A DNA stretch of 64,000 nt from Amycolatopsis nalaikhensis (GTDB lineage: Bacteria > Actinomycetota > Actinomycetes > Mycobacteriales > Pseudonocardiaceae): the NCBI RefSeq assembly GCF_030264295.1, contig NZ_CP127173.1, positions 8,253,501-8,317,500 of the forward strand. Reading direction: 5' to 3'. The notes beneath the pieces were generated by a model that saw nothing but the letters and a program-made list of their open reading frames with translations, was not told where the DNA came from and ran no database searches. The number at the start of each line of letters is the position of its first letter. Within the stretch, counting starts at the first letter, position 1. Positions 44,854-53,840 of the stretch are shown here, in pieces. The position numbers were made by a program, and so were the translations under genes.

Positions 44854-45612
44854 TCAGTCCCCGAGGATCCGCCGCGCCCGTTCGAGCACCGGCCGGTCCA
44901 CCATGCGTCCGTCCACAACGGACGCCGACGCGCCCGCCGTCAGGACCCGGCGCGCCCACTCGCGTTCCGCCTCGGTGGGCGCGAACCCGGCCCGGACCGG
45001 CGCCACCTGGCGCGGGTGGACGCAGAGCTTGCCGCCGAAGCCCATCCGGCGCGCGTAGCGGACGTCGGCGGCCAAGCGCGAGTCGTCGCGCAGGTCCGTC
45101 GTGACGCCGTCGACCGGCGGCGCGACCCCCGCGGCGGCCGACGCGACCACCAGCCGCGAGCGGGCGTAGGCGAACGGCTCGTGGTCCTCGGGCGCGACGC
45201 CCAGCTCCGCCGCCAGGTCGACGCTGCCGAACGCCAGCCGCGTCACCGACGGCACGGCCGCCAGCTCACCGGCGCGTTCGACCCCCAGCGCCGTCTCGAC
45301 CAGCGCGACGACTTCGCGGAACCCCGCCAGCACACCGGGAGTTTCGGCCTTCGGCACGACGACCGCGACGCCGCGAGCGGTCACCAGCGCGGCGTCGGCC
45401 TCGAACCACGGCGTGCCCGGCGCGTTGATCCGGACCAGGGCGCGGCCGCCACCGGCCAGCCAGGCCTCGACGTGCTCGCGGGCGGAATCCTTGTCCTCCG
45501 GCGCGACGGCGTCCTCGAGGTCGATGATCACCGCGTCCGCACCCGAGGCGACGGCCTTGGCGAAGCGGTCGGGCCGGTCGCCGGGGACGAACAGGTACGT
45601 CGTCTCGGCCAC
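44854..45612 (-). CDS. CitE-like CoA ester lyase
   Basis: HpcH/HpaI-fold lyase of the citrate lyase beta-subunit (CitE) type, 252 residues, cleaving or hydrolysing a (S)-malyl-CoA or citramalyl-CoA-like thioester. It shows YLFVPGDRPDRFAKA, ADAVIIDLEDAVAPEDK, VRINAPGTPWF, VVVPKAETP, the metal ligands in VALVETALGV and LAFGSVDLAAELG, and KLCVHPRQV. GTG at 45612 is preferred because GGGGAG stands six bases upstream; GTG at 45636 is an alternative. Convergent with the CoA-transferase. Confidence 0.9.
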   Translation of the reverse strand: MAETTYLFVPGDRPDRFAKAVASGADAVIIDLEDAVAPEDKDSAREHVEAWLAGGGRALVRINAPGTPWFEADAALVTARGVAVVVPKAETPGVLAGFREVVALVETALGVERAGELAAVPSVTRLAFGSVDLAAELGVAPEDHEPFAYARSRLVVASAAAGVAPPVDGVTTDLRDDSRLAADVRYARRMGFGGKLCVHPRQVAPVRAGFAPTEAEREWARRVLTAGASASVVDGRMVDRPVLERARRILGD

Positions 45613-45670
45613 CGGCGGCTCCCCGTCGTGCTTCACTGGTCGCCGCCACGATATCCGGGAAGGGGACGGC

Positions 45671-46429
45671 TTGCGCATCGACGACGGCGCCACGACGGAC
45701 TGGGTCCGCCGGTTCCACGACGCCACCGGCAGCACGGCACGCCTGGTCTGCTTCCCGTTCGCGGGCGGCTCGGCCGGGTTCTTCCACCCGGTATCGGCGC
45801 GGCTTTCGCCCGCGACCGACGTCGTGGCCCTGCAGTACCCCGGCCGCCAGGACCGGTGGCGCGAGCCCTGCGTCACCGACCTCGGCGAGCTGGCCGACCG
45901 GATCGCCGGGGAGCTCGCCGCGCTGACCCCGAAGCCGACGGTCTTCTTCGGGCACAGCATGGGCGCGGTGCTCGCGTTCGAGACCGCCTACCGGCTGGAA
46001 CAGGCCGGGACGAACGCGCCCGCCACCCTTGTCGTCTCCGGCGCGCGAGCCCCATCGGCCGCCCGCGACGAGCACATCCGCGACCGCGCCGACGAAGGCC
46101 TGCTCGCCGAGCTGCGGCGGCTCGACGGCACCGACGCGGCGGCGTTCGAGGACGAGGGGCTCCTGGAGCTGGCGCTGCCCACGCTGCGCGGCGACTACAC
46201 GGCGATCGAGACCTACCGCTGGGAGCCGGGCCGCCGGATCGCGGCACCGATCGCCGTGCTGACCGGCGACCGCGATCCGGGGACGCCGATCGCGGAAGCC
46301 GAAGCCTGGCGGATCCACACCGAGGGCGCCAGCACGCTCCGCGTGTTCGATGGCGGCCACTTCTTCGTCACCGACCATGCCGAGGAGGTCCTCGCCGAGC
46401 TCGTGAAGCACCTCGACGCCGTCCGCTGA
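45671..46429 (+). CDS. Type II thioesterase (GrsT/TesA-like)
   Basis: External thioesterase of the type used to clear mis-primed acyl groups from NRPS or PKS carrier domains, about 252 residues. Motifs: LVCFPFAGGSAGFFHPVSA, nucleophile VFFGHSMGAVLAFE, acid TGDRDPGTP and His in FDGGHFFVTDH. The TTG at 45671 is inferred from the upstream GGGAAGGGG and the position of the conserved N-terminus; no ATG fits. No NRPS, PKS or carrier gene is present in the window, so it is an orphan or serves a cluster elsewhere. Confidence 0.88.
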   Translation: MRIDDGATTDWVRRFHDATGSTARLVCFPFAGGSAGFFHPVSARLSPATDVVALQYPGRQDRWREPCVTDLGELADRIAGELAALTPKPTVFFGHSMGAVLAFETAYRLEQAGTNAPATLVVSGARAPSAARDEHIRDRADEGLLAELRRLDGTDAAAFEDEGLLELALPTLRGDYTAIETYRWEPGRRIAAPIAVLTGDRDPGTPIAEAEAWRIHTEGASTLRVFDGGHFFVTDHAEEVLAELVKHLDAVR

Positions 46430-46529
46430 TGCCCTCGGGGTATCACAGCGGGCGGAAAGGGTCTTGGACGCGGTGCCCCTCGACGGCCGAAAGTCGGAGG
46501 GGAACCACCACGATCCCGAAAGGTCCACG

Positions 46530-47387
46530 ATGAAGGTCTTCCTCACCGGCGGCTCCGGCTACGTCGGCCGGTCCACCGTCACGGCGCTCGTGCGCCACGG
46601 TCACGAGGTGAGCGCGCTGGCTCGCAGCGACGCCGCGGCGCGGGTGCTCACCGAGCTGGGCGCGACCCCGGTCGCGGGCGGGCTGACCGACGCGGCGGTG
46701 CTGCGCGCGGCCGCCGCCGAGGCCGACGGCGTCATCCACCTCGGCCAGCACTACGGCCCCGACACGGCGGAGGTCGACCGCGCGGCCGCGGACGCGTTGC
46801 AGGACGGCCTCGGCGACCGCGGACCGTACGTGCACACCGGCGGCGTCTGGGTCTACGGCGACACCGACGGCGTGGTCGACGAAGACGCGCCGCAGCGCCC
46901 GCCGGCGATCACGGCGTGGCGCCGGGCCAACGAGGAGCGGGTCCTGGCCCACGGCGGCCACCCGGTGCTGGTGATGCCCGGCCTGGTCTACGGCCTGGGC
47001 GGCGGGCTCATCGACACGTTCTTCGTCGCCCCGGCCCGCGAAGAGGGTGCGGTGCCGCTGATCGGCGACGGCGCCAACCACTGGGCGCTCGTGCACGTCG
47101 AGGACGTCGCCGAGCTGTACGCGCTCGCCCTGCGCGCACCGGCGAAGTCGGTGTACGCCGGGGTGAGCGGGCAGAACCTTCCGCTGGCGGACATCGTCGA
47201 AGCCCTTACCCACGCGGCCGGGTGTCCCGGGCGGGTGACGCGGCTGTCCCTGGCCGAGGCTTCGGCGCGGATGGGCCCGATCGCGGAGGCGTTCGCGCTG
47301 GACCAGCGGCTGACGTCGGCGCGCGCGCAGGGCGAGCTGGGCTGGCGGCCGCGCCACCTCGACGCGCTGGCCGAACTCCGCGGGTAA
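46530..47387 (+). CDS. NAD-dependent epimerase/dehydratase family protein
   Basis: Extended short-chain dehydrogenase of 285 residues with the N-terminal NAD motif FLTGGSGYVGRSTV and a PGLVYGLGGGLID segment. The active-site YxxxK is not seen in its usual place; instead TGGVWVYGD lies near residue 105, so activity may differ from classic epimerases. AAAGG upstream supports the ATG at 46530. Downstream of the type II thioesterase by 100 bp on the same strand. Substrate unknown. Confidence 0.85.
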   Translation: MKVFLTGGSGYVGRSTVTALVRHGHEVSALARSDAAARVLTELGATPVAGGLTDAAVLRAAAAEADGVIHLGQHYGPDTAEVDRAAADALQDGLGDRGPYVHTGGVWVYGDTDGVVDEDAPQRPPAITAWRRANEERVLAHGGHPVLVMPGLVYGLGGGLIDTFFVAPAREEGAVPLIGDGANHWALVHVEDVAELYALALRAPAKSVYAGVSGQNLPLADIVEALTHAAGCPGRVTRLSLAEASARMGPIAEAFALDQRLTSARAQGELGWRPRHLDALAELRG

Positions 47388-47479
47388 GGGTTCGGGCGGG
47401 CCGGAGTGCGCGTTCACCCGATGCGCGGCCGTGGCCCTCAGGACGACCGTGGGGTTCCTCATCGGAGAAACGAGGAACC

Positions 47480-47647
47480 ATGCGAGGCGACTGGATCCAC
47501 GACTGGGTGCGGGTGGAGATGGAGTACCGGGCGGGTCCCCCGCCGGCACCGCGCCCGCCCCGCCCGCCTTCCCGGACGTGGGCGGCGCTGTGGGCGGGCT
47601 TGTTCACCGCCCGGCGGATCGGGGTGCCGCACGGCCTGACGCGGTGA
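47480..47647 (+). CDS. Small hypothetical protein (55 residues)
   Basis: Short ORF with GAGGAA four bases before ATG. The product begins MRGDWIHDWVRVEMEYRAGP, has a Pro-rich middle and ends FTARRIGVPHGLTR. The start signal is better than chance and the gap is otherwise empty, but no family is recognised. It stops four bases before the convergent GntR gene ends. Confidence 0.5.
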   Translation: MRGDWIHDWVRVEMEYRAGPPPAPRPPRPPSRTWAALWAGLFTARRIGVPHGLTR

Positions 47648-47651
47648 CGGA

Positions 47652-48281
47652 TCAAGGCGCGAGCAGGCCGTCGCGCGCTCGCGCCAGGTGGTCGGTCATC
47701 TCGGCCTCGGCCGCCGCGACGTCACCGGCGGCGATCACCTCGAGCAGCGGCCGGTGTTCGACGGCCAGCGTGCGCGGGTCCGGGTAGGACTCGCGCAGCC
47801 GGGCGAGGCACAGCTGCATTTCCTCTTGCAGCGGCGGATAGATCCGGCTCAACCGCGGGCTCCCGGCCGCGTCGACGAGGGCCAGGTGGAACGCCGTGTG
47901 CGCCTCGACGCGCTCACTCCACCCGGCCGCCGGGGGCAGGGACTCCAGCCCGGCCAGTGCCCGCTCGGCCGCGTCCATCGGCCGCGCCTGCTCGATGATC
48001 AGGCGCGTCGCCGTGATCTCCAGGGGCAGCCGGACCGTGAAGAGGTCGCGGACGTCGTCGCCGGTCAGCAGCGGCACCCGCAGCGACCGGCCCGCCCGCA
48101 CCACGAGGTGCCGGGCGACCAGCTCCTGCAGCGCCGACCGGACCGTCGGGCGCGCGACGCCGAACGTCGTCGCCAGGCCCTGCTCGGTCAGCGGCGTGCC
48201 CGGTTCGAGCGAGCCGCTGAGGATCCGGCGGCGCACCTCCGCGACCAGCGCGTCCCGCGTGGTCGTCGTCTGCAGCCCCAT
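47652..48281 (-). CDS. GntR family (FCD) regulator
   Basis: Regulator of 209 residues. The winged helix reads LVAEVRRRILSGSLEPGTPL then LATTFGVARPTVRSALQELV, and the FCD domain shows HTAFHLALVDAAGSPRLSRI and AVEHRPLLEVIAAGDVAAAE. Its ATG overlaps the HAD stop by one base, so it is co-translated with the HAD hydrolase and may control the unit. Confidence 0.92.
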   Translation of the reverse strand: MGLQTTTTRDALVAEVRRRILSGSLEPGTPLTEQGLATTFGVARPTVRSALQELVARHLVVRAGRSLRVPLLTGDDVRDLFTVRLPLEITATRLIIEQARPMDAAERALAGLESLPPAAGWSERVEAHTAFHLALVDAAGSPRLSRIYPPLQEEMQLCLARLRESYPDPRTLAVEHRPLLEVIAAGDVAAAEAEMTDHLARARDGLLAP

Positions 48282-48943
48282 CAGGCCGCGTGCACCCGCT
48301 CGACCGTCTCCACCAGACCGTCGAGGCCCGGCAGCACGGCGTCGGCCACGGCGGGGTCGTGCGGGTCCGCGTGCCGGTTGATCCACACCCTCGGGATGCC
48401 GAGCGCCCGCGCCGGCACCATGTCGTGGAAGTGGCTCTGGGCGATGTGGACCCAGTTTTCGGCGGTGGCCCCGAAGGATTCGGCGAACCGCTCGAAGTGG
48501 GCGTGCCCCGGCTTGTACGAGCCGACGTCCTCGGCCGTCACGACCGCGTCGATCGGCACCACGAGCCGCCGCTGGGTCTCGCCGATGAGGTCGCGGTCGC
48601 AGTTGGTGAGCAGCGCCAGCCGCCAGCCCGCCGCGCGCAGCGCGGCCAGGGCCGGGCGGGTGTCCGGGAAGACGGGCCAGTACGGCAGGCCCGTGCCGAG
48701 CACCGAAGCGTCGTCGGGCACGAGGTCGAGCCCGGCTTCGGCGGCGGTGCGCCGCAGCGACTCCGCGAGGACCTCCCGGTACCGCCGCACCGGCTGCTCG
48801 GCCTGCACCTGCGGTTCGAACCGGTTGTAGACCTCCAGCAGCTCCGCGCCGCGGCCCGGGAACAGCAGCTCGATCCCGGTGGCGATGCCGTGGCGCCAGT
48901 CCACCAGCGTGCCGAAACAGTCGAACGTCGCCCAGCGAGTCAT
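48281..48943 (-). CDS. HAD-superfamily hydrolase, haloacid dehalogenase type II-like
   Basis: HAD hydrolase of 220 residues. Catalytic Asp in ATFDCFGTLVDW, Thr/Asn in LALLTNCDRDL, Lys in VGSYKPGHAHFE, and the late segment VHIAQSHFHDMVPARALG, which is the pattern of L-2-haloacid dehalogenases rather than sugar phosphatases. Substrate unproven. Coupled to the GntR gene downstream; four bases after the LysR stop. Confidence 0.88.
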   Translation of the reverse strand: MTRWATFDCFGTLVDWRHGIATGIELLFPGRGAELLEVYNRFEPQVQAEQPVRRYREVLAESLRRTAAEAGLDLVPDDASVLGTGLPYWPVFPDTRPALAALRAAGWRLALLTNCDRDLIGETQRRLVVPIDAVVTAEDVGSYKPGHAHFERFAESFGATAENWVHIAQSHFHDMVPARALGIPRVWINRHADPHDPAVADAVLPGLDGLVETVERVHAA

Positions 48944-48947
48944 CCGG

Positions 48948-49814
48948 TCACTCTGCTATACGGTTATACCGAACGCAAGCCTCGGTGAAGGCGAAGACGA
49001 GCGGCGACCGGCGGCTCGCCACCCACGCCAGGCAGACCTCGTTCGGCGGCAGGTCCTCCACCGGGACGCACACGACGTCCGGCCGCGTGTAGTACGCCGA
49101 CGTGGACAGCGGGACGACGGCGATCCCCTGCCCGGCGGCCACGTGCTCCAGCTTCTCTTCCACACTCCGGAACTCACGCCACGGCGGCGCGGTGCCGTCC
49201 CGCAGCCTCGTGGCGACGTCTCGCCACTCCGGCACCGCGTCCGGGTGGTTGAGCAGGTGCTCCGCGGCGAGGTCGGCGACCCGGACCGACTCCTTCCCGG
49301 CCAGCCGGTGGTCGGCCCGCAGCACCGCGACCCGCGGCTCGGAAAACAGCGGCCGCACGCTCAGCCCGCGCCGGTCGATCGGCAGCCGGACGAGGCTGAC
49401 GTCGGCGCGGCCGTCGTGGAGCACCTCGATCTGGTCCTCCCACGTCGTGCGCAGCAGCTCCACCGCGACTTCGGGGTGCCGGGCCGTCAGGTCCCGGACG
49501 GCGTCGGTGACCGTGAGCCCCGGCATGAAGCCCACCGTGAACGTCCCGCGCGCGGCCGTCGCCACCCGGCGCCGGAGCGCTTCGGCCGAAGCCAGCAACG
49601 GCCGCGCGTCCTCCAGCAACCGGCGGCCCGCCTCGGTCAGCGCGGTGGATCGCTTGTCCCGCACGAACAACTGCGCCCGCAGCTCGCCTTCGAGCGCCCG
49701 GATCTGCCGCGAGAGCACGGGCTGGGCGATGTGCAGCCGCGCGGCGGCCCGGCCGAAGTGCAGCTCTTCGGCGACCGCCACGAAGTACCGCAGCTTGCGC
49801 AGGTCGACATCCAC
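48948..49814 (-). CDS. LysR family transcriptional regulator
   Basis: LysR regulator of 288 residues. The N-terminal HTH reads LRKLRYFVAVAEELHFGRAA then RLHIAQPVLSRQIRALEGEL. The effector domain begins near residue 90 (TFTVGFMPGLTVTDAVRDLT). The GTG at 49814 (VDVDLRKL) is preferred because this is where family proteins usually begin; a GTG at 49823 is possible and neither has a clear Shine-Dalgarno. LysR regulators usually stand divergent from targets, whereas this one is in a same-strand run with a hydrolase and a HAD gene. Confidence 0.9.
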   Translation of the reverse strand: MDVDLRKLRYFVAVAEELHFGRAAARLHIAQPVLSRQIRALEGELRAQLFVRDKRSTALTEAGRRLLEDARPLLASAEALRRRVATAARGTFTVGFMPGLTVTDAVRDLTARHPEVAVELLRTTWEDQIEVLHDGRADVSLVRLPIDRRGLSVRPLFSEPRVAVLRADHRLAGKESVRVADLAAEHLLNHPDAVPEWRDVATRLRDGTAPPWREFRSVEEKLEHVAAGQGIAVVPLSTSAYYTRPDVVCVPVEDLPPNEVCLAWVASRRSPLVFAFTEACVRYNRIAE

Positions 49815-49827
49815 GCCGACCACGGTA

Positions 49828-50604
49828 TTACGCGTGCGTGGTGAGGAACCTCGTCAGCACCGGGTTCACCTCGTCCGGGTGCGTGTAGCTGAGGAAGTGG
49901 GCGCCGCCCTCGACGACGACCAGCGGTTCCGCCGCGGGCAACGCGGCCGCCAGCTCCGCCGCGCGCTCGACCGGATAGGCCAGGTCCGCCGAGCCGTGCA
50001 GGACCAGGGCCGGGCAGCCGATCTCGCCGGCCCGGTCGAGCACGGCGTCCCGGTCGACGAGGGCGTTCATGGTGCGCGTGAGCCGGTCCGCCGGGACGTG
50101 CGGCCAGCGCTTCCGCCATTCCGAGGCGTCGAACTCGCCGAAACAGATCCGCGCGACGCCGTCCAGCACCTCCGGCGGCGCACCCCCGCCGACCCACGCG
50201 TCCAGGACGGCCCGGTATCCGGCCGCGACGGCGGGATCCTCCGCGGCCGCCGACGTGCCCAGCACGGCGAGCGCCGTCACGCGTTCGGGAGCCAGCAACG
50301 CCATCCGCAGCGCGACGAACCCGCCCTGGCTCGTCCCGACGACCGCCGCGCGCTCGACGCCGAGGTGGTCGAGCACGCCCAGGACGTCGCGGGCGACGTC
50401 CCAGTAGTCGAAGGGACCGGACGCCGGTGTGCCGCCGTGACCGCGCTCGTCGACCGTGACGCACCGGAAGCCGTCGAAGGCGGCCAGCTGCGGCTCGAAC
50501 ATCCGGCCGTCCATCAGGAAGCTGTGCAGCAGCACGACCACCGGGCCGGACCCGCCGTGGTCGGTGTAGGCCACTTCCTGGCCACCGGGCAGCGTCACGC
50601 TCAT
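49828..50604 (-). CDS. Alpha/beta hydrolase
   Basis: Alpha/beta hydrolase of 258 residues, similar in layout to 3-oxoadipate enol-lactonase and related esterases. Oxyanion segment VVLLHSFLMDGRMF, nucleophile VVGTSQGGFVALRMAL, acid in LHGSADLAYP and His in EGGAHFLSYTHP. It lies between a GH95 gene and lysR on the same strand, 23 bp from the former. Substrate unknown. Confidence 0.88.
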   Translation of the reverse strand: MSVTLPGGQEVAYTDHGGSGPVVVLLHSFLMDGRMFEPQLAAFDGFRCVTVDERGHGGTPASGPFDYWDVARDVLGVLDHLGVERAAVVGTSQGGFVALRMALLAPERVTALAVLGTSAAAEDPAVAAGYRAVLDAWVGGGAPPEVLDGVARICFGEFDASEWRKRWPHVPADRLTRTMNALVDRDAVLDRAGEIGCPALVLHGSADLAYPVERAAELAAALPAAEPLVVVEGGAHFLSYTHPDEVNPVLTRFLTTHA

Positions 50605-50627
50605 CGGTCCTCCGCTCGTCGGCTTCT

Positions 50628-52925
50628 TCACCTCGGCTCGACCGTGACGGACGCGCCCGGCCGCAGCGTGATCATGCGCCGCCAGGTCCCGGCCCGCACC
50701 TCCGTTCTCGTCCCGCCGACGCTGCGGATCACCGCGCGCGTCACCTTCCCGTCGCGCCAGGACAGGTCGACCTCGAAGCCGCCGCGGGCGCCGATCCCGG
50801 TCACGCGGCCCGACGCGGCCCACGCCGACGGCAGCGCGGGCAGCAGCTCGATCACCCCGGGCCGCGAGTAGACGAGCATCTCCACCATCGCCGTGGGCGC
50901 GCCCAGGTTGGCGTCGATCTGGAAGATCGTGTAGCTGCCCTGGCTGTACATGTCGAAGAAGTTCGGCGCGGTCCCGTTGCCGTTCGCGACCGACGGCCGC
51001 AGCACCGTGAGCAGCAGCTGGTACGCGCGGTCGGCGTCCTTGAGCCGCGCCCAGCACGCCGAACGCCACGCGGTCGCCCAGCCGAAGCTGTCCATCCCGC
51101 GGGCGACGAGGAGGTTGCGCACGCCGTCGAGCAGTTCCGGCGGCGAGGTGTCGGCGGCGATCCGGTCGCCGGGGAAGAAGCCGATGAGCGGGGACAGGTG
51201 CCGGTGGGTGGTTTCGCCGAGGTTGTCCGGCGACATCCACTCTTCGAGCCAGCCGCTAGCGGGGCTCACCTTCGGCAGGTACAGCTTCCGCTGCAGCCCG
51301 GCGATCCGGTCGCCGTACGCGCGGTCGCGGCCGAGCACGGCGACGGCTTCGCGGTAGTGCTCGAACAGGTCCCAGACGATCTCTTGGGCGTAGGTGATGC
51401 CGCGGGCGTCCTGCGGGCCGTGCTCCGGTGACCAGTCGTGGTCGTCGACGAGCACCTCGCGCCCGTCGACGGTGGTCGTCACCAGCCGCGCGTCCCAGAA
51501 CTCGGCGGCGCCCTTGAGCAGCGGGTAGATCCGCGCGAGGTACGCCTTGTCCTGGGTGAACGCGTAGTGGTCCCACAGCGAGTTGCACAGCCACGCGTTG
51601 CCGCCGGGGTGCCACCACCAGCCGGAGCCGCCGTAGATGTTCGTCGAGAACGCGACCGCCCAGCCCGCGACCTTCCCGCTGGTGTTCCGGAACCTGTTGC
51701 GCGGGTCGTTGAACAGGCGTTTCGTGCTGTCCGTCCACACGGGAAGCTGCGCGAGGCAGTAATCCGCCAGGGCAGTGAAGCTCCCCGGCAGCCCCGCCCG
51801 GTCGGCGAGCCAGTAGTTCATCTGGAGGTTGATGTCGGTGTGGTAGTCGCTCATCCAGTCGGGGGTGTTGTTGTTCTGCCACAACCCCTGCAGGCCCATC
51901 GGCAGCCCGTCGCGCGACCCGGTGATCGTCAGGTAGCGGCCGAACTGCAGGTAGCTCGCCTCCAGCTCGGGGTCCGGCGTCGCCGGGTCGTCGTGCCACG
52001 CGACCAGCCGCGACCACGAGTCCAGGGCCCGCTTCGAGGACGGCGACCGGCCCAGGTCGACGCTCATCCGGTCGTAGAGCCGCCGGTAGTCGGCGACGTG
52101 GGTGGCCAGCAGCGCGTCTCCCCCGGCGCGCAGCGCTTTCGCGGCCTTGTCCTTCGCCAACGCCAGGGGGTCGAGGGAGGCGTCGAGGAACTTGCGGGCC
52201 GCGTCGGGCACGTAGTTCGTCCCGCCGCTGAGCACCACGACGACGTCCCGGCTGCCGCTGAACGTGGTCCCGCCGGACGCGGCGCACGCGTACTTCAAGC
52301 CGTTGGCGAAGGTGCCGGTGAACCCCGCACCGGACATGGTTTCGCCGCGCGTCGGCTCCAGCGAGACGGAGCCGGTGACGGGCCCGCCGCTGAACCGGAT
52401 CACGATGACGTCGTCGGGATGGCTGGCGAAGTATTCGCGGCGGTACCGCACGCCCTGGTGCCGGTAGGTGATCACGACGACGCCGTTGCTCAGGTCGAGC
52501 GTGCGGCGGTAGTCCGTGACGCCGGTGTGCGCGGGCACCGAGATCCGCACCTTCGCCAGCAGGCCGAGGGTGCCGAACTTCTCGCGTTCGTACGGGAACT
52601 GGCCGTCGTCTTCGAGGACGTCGTTGGCGCCGCCGGTCCACAGCGACGCGTCGGCCAGGTAGAGGAAGTCGGCGGCGGGGTCCCCGCCGACGAGCGCACC
52701 GATCCGACCATTCCCGATCGGCAGGCCCTGTTCGATGATCTTGTCCTCGGCCGCGGGAGCCGGGTACCACAGCGTCGTCGCGCGGTCGTCCGGCACGAGG
52801 TCCGCGGCGGCCGGGCGCAGCACCTCCGCGCTTGCGGCAAAAGGAGGAATGCCGCTGAAGGCGAGACCGGCGCCGACCGCGCCACCGAGCTTGAAGAAGG
52901 TACGGCGAGAGGGAGGGTTCGACAT
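50628..52925 (-). CDS. Tat-exported GH95 alpha-L-fucosidase-type glycosidase
   Basis: Exported glycoside hydrolase family 95 enzyme, 765 residues; known members act on alpha-1,2-fucosides or related alpha-L-galactosides by inversion. ATG at 52925 begins a twin-arginine signal (PSRRTFFKLGGAVGAGLAFS). Order of features: N-terminal beta-sandwich with LWYPAPAAEDKIIEQGLPIG and IGNGRIGALVGGDP; (alpha/alpha)6 core with LQGLWQNNNTPDWMSDYHTD, GGSGWWWHPGGNAWLCNSLW and GETTHRHLSPLIGFFPGDR. It adds to the secreted glycan-degrading set with GH92 and GH87. No dedicated regulator is adjacent. Confidence 0.92.
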   Translation of the reverse strand: MSNPPSRRTFFKLGGAVGAGLAFSGIPPFAASAEVLRPAAADLVPDDRATTLWYPAPAAEDKIIEQGLPIGNGRIGALVGGDPAADFLYLADASLWTGGANDVLEDDGQFPYEREKFGTLGLLAKVRISVPAHTGVTDYRRTLDLSNGVVVITYRHQGVRYRREYFASHPDDVIVIRFSGGPVTGSVSLEPTRGETMSGAGFTGTFANGLKYACAASGGTTFSGSRDVVVVLSGGTNYVPDAARKFLDASLDPLALAKDKAAKALRAGGDALLATHVADYRRLYDRMSVDLGRSPSSKRALDSWSRLVAWHDDPATPDPELEASYLQFGRYLTITGSRDGLPMGLQGLWQNNNTPDWMSDYHTDINLQMNYWLADRAGLPGSFTALADYCLAQLPVWTDSTKRLFNDPRNRFRNTSGKVAGWAVAFSTNIYGGSGWWWHPGGNAWLCNSLWDHYAFTQDKAYLARIYPLLKGAAEFWDARLVTTTVDGREVLVDDHDWSPEHGPQDARGITYAQEIVWDLFEHYREAVAVLGRDRAYGDRIAGLQRKLYLPKVSPASGWLEEWMSPDNLGETTHRHLSPLIGFFPGDRIAADTSPPELLDGVRNLLVARGMDSFGWATAWRSACWARLKDADRAYQLLLTVLRPSVANGNGTAPNFFDMYSQGSYTIFQIDANLGAPTAMVEMLVYSRPGVIELLPALPSAWAASGRVTGIGARGGFEVDLSWRDGKVTRAVIRSVGGTRTEVRAGTWRRMITLRPGASVTVEPR

Positions 52926-53023
52926 GTCGGATCCGTTCGGCGTTGAAGGCGGGACCGGCGTGCAGCCCGCCAAACATATGACCTATCCGGATCCAAGGTC
53001 AAGAATCTTCGGAATTAATCCGA

Positions 53024-53761
53024 TTACATCCGAGCGTGGTCGGACAGGTACTCGCGGAACGTGATCCGGCCTTCGCGGTGCTCGGGCGCGAGGTGACCGC
53101 CGTCGGCGTAGGCCCGGAACGTCTCCCCCGGCACCTTGAGCGGCGCGATCCGCCGGACCCGCCCGCTCGCCTCGCCGACCGCTTGGGCCAGCTCCGCCGC
53201 CGTCAGGATCTCCGGACCGCCGAAGTCGTGCACGCGGCCGGCCGGATCGTCCAGCGCGAGGTCCGTGAGCCGCGCGGCGACGTCCCGGACGTCCACCGGC
53301 TGGAACGACATCCGCGGCACCGGCACCACGGGCAGCCGGGTCGCGCTCGCGAGCAGCCGTCGGACCAATCCGTGGAACTGCGTGGCCCGCTGGATCGTGA
53401 CCGGCAGGCCCGAAGCCGCGATGAGCCGCTCGGTTTCGTGCTTGGCCCGGTAGTAGCCGAGCGGGACGCGGTCGACGCCGACGATCGAGACGTAGACCAG
53501 GTGCGGGGCACCCGCCCAGCGGGCCGCCTCGACCAGGGTCCGCGCGAGCGCGGTCTCGTGCAGGAAATCCGTGGCGCAGTGGACGATCGCGTCCACCCCG
53601 GCCACCGCGTTGTCGACGCCGCGCCCGGTCCGCAGGTCGCCGCGGACGACGTCTGGGGCCGCCCGGCGGCTGAGCACGCGGACCTCCTCGCCCGCCGCCC
53701 GCAGCCACGCCACGACCGCCGAGCCGAGCTGCCCGGTGCCGCCGGTGACCAGGATCCGCAC
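53024..53761 (-). CDS. NAD(P)-binding atypical SDR
   Basis: Atypical short-chain dehydrogenase (NmrA-like), 245 residues, with ILVTGGTGQLGSAVVAWLRA at the N-terminus, VYVSIVGVDRVPLGYYRAKHE (quoted in part: GVDRVPLGYYRAKHETE) holding the YxxxK, and FQPVDVRDVAARLTDLAL. GTG at 53761 is chosen because GGAGG is eight bases upstream; ATG at 53782 is an alternative. Function unknown. Lies between the GH87-like and GH95 genes on the same strand. Confidence 0.87.
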   Translation of the reverse strand: MRILVTGGTGQLGSAVVAWLRAAGEEVRVLSRRAAPDVVRGDLRTGRGVDNAVAGVDAIVHCATDFLHETALARTLVEAARWAGAPHLVYVSIVGVDRVPLGYYRAKHETERLIAASGLPVTIQRATQFHGLVRRLLASATRLPVVPVPRMSFQPVDVRDVAARLTDLALDDPAGRVHDFGGPEILTAAELAQAVGEASGRVRRIAPLKVPGETFRAYADGGHLAPEHREGRITFREYLSDHARM

Positions 53762-53840
53762 GTCGACCACCTCCGGCGTCATCCTGGCACGGTGCGTGCC
53801 CGCCGGGAAACGGCTTCCCGGCGGGCAGCACACCGTCTTA

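Noticed and set aside
53009..53023. Imperfect repeat TCGGAATTAATCCGA upstream of the GH95 gene as an operator
   Set aside because: Arms of five bases with a mismatch near the centre, overlapping the stop region of the next gene; too weak to call.
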